Under the pieces are notes generated by a model. That model made no database searches and was not told the DNA's origin. It was given only the letters and a program-made list of their open reading frames with translations. From assembly GCA_963743285.1 (NCBI GenBank), contig CAVUPF010000001.1, positions 682,001 to 746,000 on the forward strand: a stretch of 64,000 nt of DNA, read 5' to 3'. Position 1 is the first letter of the stretch; the number at the start of each line of letters is the position of its first letter. Below are positions 62,360 to 64,000 of this stretch, piece after piece. The stretch is from CAVUPF01 sp963743285. GTDB taxonomy: Bacteria > Actinomycetota > Thermoleophilia > Solirubrobacterales > 70-9. Both the position numbers and the translations under genes were made by a program.

Positions 62360-62596
62360 CTACTGCTCGTAGAGCTTGACGACGCGCACCGCGCCCGCCG
62401 GTGCCGCATCGACGCAGAGGTTGCAAAGCACGCACTCATCGAGGTTGGCCTCGACGATCTCGACCCCGCACTCGCCAGCCTTGAAGATGTCGACCGGGCA
62501 GACCTCCTCGAGCCTGGCGGCCAGCTCGGCGTCGCCGGCAACCGCGGCATCGAGCGCGACATCGATGAAGACCTTCTCGAGCGGCGCGGCCATCAT
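62360..62596 (-). CDS. Ferredoxin-like protein with single Fe-S site
   Basis: 78 residues. Cys ligands are in CPVDIF (about residue 33) and CVLCNLC (about 54-60); the position of the usual fourth Cys before Pro is Ala (DAAPAG). The arrangement C-x(n)-C-x2-C-x2-C resembles FixX-type ferredoxins and could hold one [4Fe-4S] or [3Fe-4S] cluster. The start overlaps the sucD stop (ATGA), so it is made with SucD. Its partner enzyme is unknown. 62124-62359 has no gene. Confidence 0.75.
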   Translation of the reverse strand: MMAAPLEKVFIDVALDAAVAGDAELAARLEEVCPVDIFKAGECGVEIVEANLDECVLCNLCVDAAPAGAVRVVKLYEQ

Positions 62597-63510
62597 GCCG
62601 CCACCCCCAGCTTCTCCTTGACGACGTCGGGGATCTGATCGATCCGCTCGACCACGCGGATCCCGGCCGCTTCGAGGCGGGCGATCTTCTCGGTTGCGGT
62701 GTCCTCGGCGCCCTCGACGATCGTGCCGGCGTGGCCGAAGCTCATCCCCTTCATCTCCTCGTCGTCCATGAACTTGCCGGCCATGAAGGCGACGATCGGC
62801 AGCCGCGAGTCGTTCTCCTTCACCCAGGCGGAGAGCTGCGCCTCCATGCGGCCGCCGGGCTCGGTGTAGATGACGATCGCCTTGGTCTGCTCGTCGGCCT
62901 CGAAGTAGGGCATCAGCTCGGCGTAGGTGGAGCCGATGATCGCGTCGCCTCCGATCGAGACGGCGGTGGAGACGCCGAGGCCGGCCTGGGTCAGCGAGGA
63001 GGAGATCTCGGTGGTCATCCCCCCCGAGCGGCTCATCACCCCGACCGGGCCCGGCGCGTAGGCCTTCGCGGCGTCCTTGGCGGGGCCGCCGATGCCACCC
63101 ATCTTGCAGACCCCAGGGACGATCAGGCCGAGGCAGTTGGGGCCGATGATCCGCGCCCCGCGCATCTCCGCCAGCTCGACCATCTCGGCGACATCGCGGC
63201 GCGGGATGCGCTCGGTGACGATGACGATCAGCCCGATCCCGTTCTCGATCGCCTCAAAGACGGCGTCCTTGGTGAAGGCGGGGGGGACGGTGACGACCGA
63301 GCCGTCGATCGGGCCGCCGTAACTCTCGACCGCCTGGGCGACGGTGTCGAAGACCGGCACGCCGTGCACCTCGCGGCCCTTGCGCCCGGGGGTGACGCCG
63401 CCGACCACCTTGGAGCCGTAGTCCAGGCACTCCCTGGTCAGGTTGACCGCCTCGCGCCCGGTGATCCCCTGCACGATGAAGGTGGTCTCCTTGCTCAGCA
63501 AGATGCTCAT
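62593..63510 (-). CDS. sucD: Succinyl-CoA ligase alpha subunit (SucD)
   Basis: 305 residues from ATG 63510. The CoA-binding Rossmann domain reads TFIVQGITGREAVNLTREC; the phosphorylated His is in MSFGHAGTIVEG near residue 255; GPNCLGLIVPG is conserved. The beta subunit gene (sucC), normally just upstream, is absent; instead an antitoxin gene is divergent. A ten-codon frame (MARPTEEIPR, 63537-63508) with its own GAGGAG overlaps the start and may be a coupling leader. With the ferredoxin, this may be a specialised CoA ligase rather than the TCA enzyme. Confidence 0.88.
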   Translation of the reverse strand: MSILLSKETTFIVQGITGREAVNLTRECLDYGSKVVGGVTPGRKGREVHGVPVFDTVAQAVESYGGPIDGSVVTVPPAFTKDAVFEAIENGIGLIVIVTERIPRRDVAEMVELAEMRGARIIGPNCLGLIVPGVCKMGGIGGPAKDAAKAYAPGPVGVMSRSGGMTTEISSSLTQAGLGVSTAVSIGGDAIIGSTYAELMPYFEADEQTKAIVIYTEPGGRMEAQLSAWVKENDSRLPIVAFMAGKFMDDEEMKGMSFGHAGTIVEGAEDTATEKIARLEAAGIRVVERIDQIPDVVKEKLGVAA

Positions 63511-63615
63511 CTCGGGATCTCCTCGGTGGGGCGAGCCATGTCGCTCTCCTCGTTCACCGAATTGGCAGGCAGGTGGGGGATGCGGGCGAAAACGGAAGGC
63601 GCGAAAGTAAAGTCT

Positions 63616-63621
63616 GATAAT
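63616..63621 (+). promoter_or_regulatory. -10 element of the Phd-like antitoxin
   Basis: GATAAT eight bases before GTG 63630, with TCTGAT repeated on both sides; leaderless start predicted. Confidence 0.5.
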
Positions 63622-63629
63622 CTGATTTC

Positions 63630-63884
63630 GTGAAGCAGCTCAGCGCCACCGATGCGGCGCGGCGGTTCTCCGAGGTGCTCGACAGCGTCGAGTCGAAGGG
63701 GGAGTCCTTCGTGGTGGTCCGCCACGGCCGGGCCGTGGCGACGATCGGGCCGGCGTACGCCGGGACCGGGCGAGCGGTGAAGGAGATGCTGCGCAAACAT
63801 CGACCCGATCCCGAGTGGGCAGGGGAGCTGAACGAGCTGCGCGAGTGGGTCGGCTCTGCCGAGACGAAGCCCTGGCGCGACTGA
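63630..63884 (+). CDS. Phd/YefM-family antitoxin
   Basis: 84 residues, GTG start at 63630. The N-terminal Phd fold (LSATDAARRFSEVLDSVESK and SFVVVRHGRAVATI) binds DNA and dimerises; the C-terminal helical tail (PEWAGELNELREWVG) neutralises the toxin. It overlaps the PIN gene by 4 bases. Confidence 0.88.
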   Translation: MKQLSATDAARRFSEVLDSVESKGESFVVVRHGRAVATIGPAYAGTGRAVKEMLRKHRPDPEWAGELNELREWVGSAETKPWRD

Positions 63885-64000
63885 TCCTTGACACGACGGT
63901 CTTGGTCGACGCCGAGCGCGAGGGCCTCGGGGCTCTCGATGAGCTGATCGCAGACGAGGACGACGTGGCGATCGCGGCAATCAGCGTCGCCGAGCTGGTG
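63881..64000 (+). CDS. PIN-domain toxin, 3'-truncated by window edge
   Basis: The visible 40 residues read LILDTTVLVDAEREGLG and AIAAISVAELV, the start of a VapC-type PIN domain with the first acidic residue in LDTTVLVD and the Glu in SVAELV. The most likely start is the codon CTG 63881 overlapping the antitoxin TGA. The rest lies beyond base 64000. Confidence 0.8.
   Translation, partial: MILDTTVLVDAEREGLGALDELIADEDDVAIAAISVAELV

Overview
This 64 kb window is high-GC bacterial DNA, most likely from an actinobacterium of the Thermoleophilia/Solirubrobacterales type. The LexA boxes have the CGAAC-N4-GTTCG form, a c-di-AMP riboswitch precedes an RlpA-like gene, there are two ECF41 sigma factors, and many start codons appear to be leaderless. 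The taxonomic call is inference; no rRNA operon is present to settle it. Layout: 1-9.8 kb is an accessory zone. It holds the 3' part of an IS21-type element, a TetR/P450 pair, a scarred integration zone (tRNA-like pieces, a 96-bp direct repeat, a relaxase remnant, a VapBC pair), a collagen-like protein, a broken nucleotidyltransferase, a tRNA-Phe-like 3' scar and a methyltransferase. 9.8-16.6 kb has a tandem pair of small secreted paralogs, a frameshifted DoxX-like gene, two ECF41 sigma factors bracketing a carboxymuconolactone-decarboxylase-like gene, a seven-repeat YVTN propeller and a truncated integrase that runs into a tRNA-3'-like sequence. 16.6-22.6 kb carries two tandem secreted proteins of about 960 residues, built of four related cysteine-containing modules that I cannot assign to a known family; this is the most novel-looking part of the window. 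22.6-29.8 kb is a metabolic block: a glycosyltransferase, an SDR, ccmE-ccmF for cytochrome c maturation, secG, and a tight alkB-rubredoxin-TetR alkane hydroxylation operon with a palindromic operator. 29.8-37 kb has a SEC-C protein, a lipoprotein, a truncated class III cyclase, a GMC oxidoreductase, a GGDEF-EAL protein and insertion-element debris. 37.3-44.9 kb is an SOS mutagenesis cluster: imuB, a small conserved gene, dnaE2 (full length but with about nineteen frame changes confined to its middle), tRNA-Leu, lexA and rnpB. Three perfect LexA boxes mark imuB, dnaE2 and lexA. 45-52.4 kb holds riboswitch-controlled rlpA, a secreted protein, a second CMD-fold protein, glnA, a DUF255 thioredoxin-like protein and another GGDEF-EAL protein. 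52.5-64 kb contains two AbiE loci (one with a decayed toxin), secreted and low-complexity surface proteins, a GSA-aminomutase-like aminotransferase, an ICMT-like methyltransferase, a CAP-domain protein, an acyl-CoA ligase, a ferredoxin-like gene overlapping sucD, and a Phd/VapC pair cut by the window end. A recurring theme is toxin-antitoxin modules and integration scars alternating with housekeeping genes. Several antitoxin genes share a promoter layout in which the -10 hexamer lies 6-8 nt before the start codon, which predicts leaderless mRNAs.
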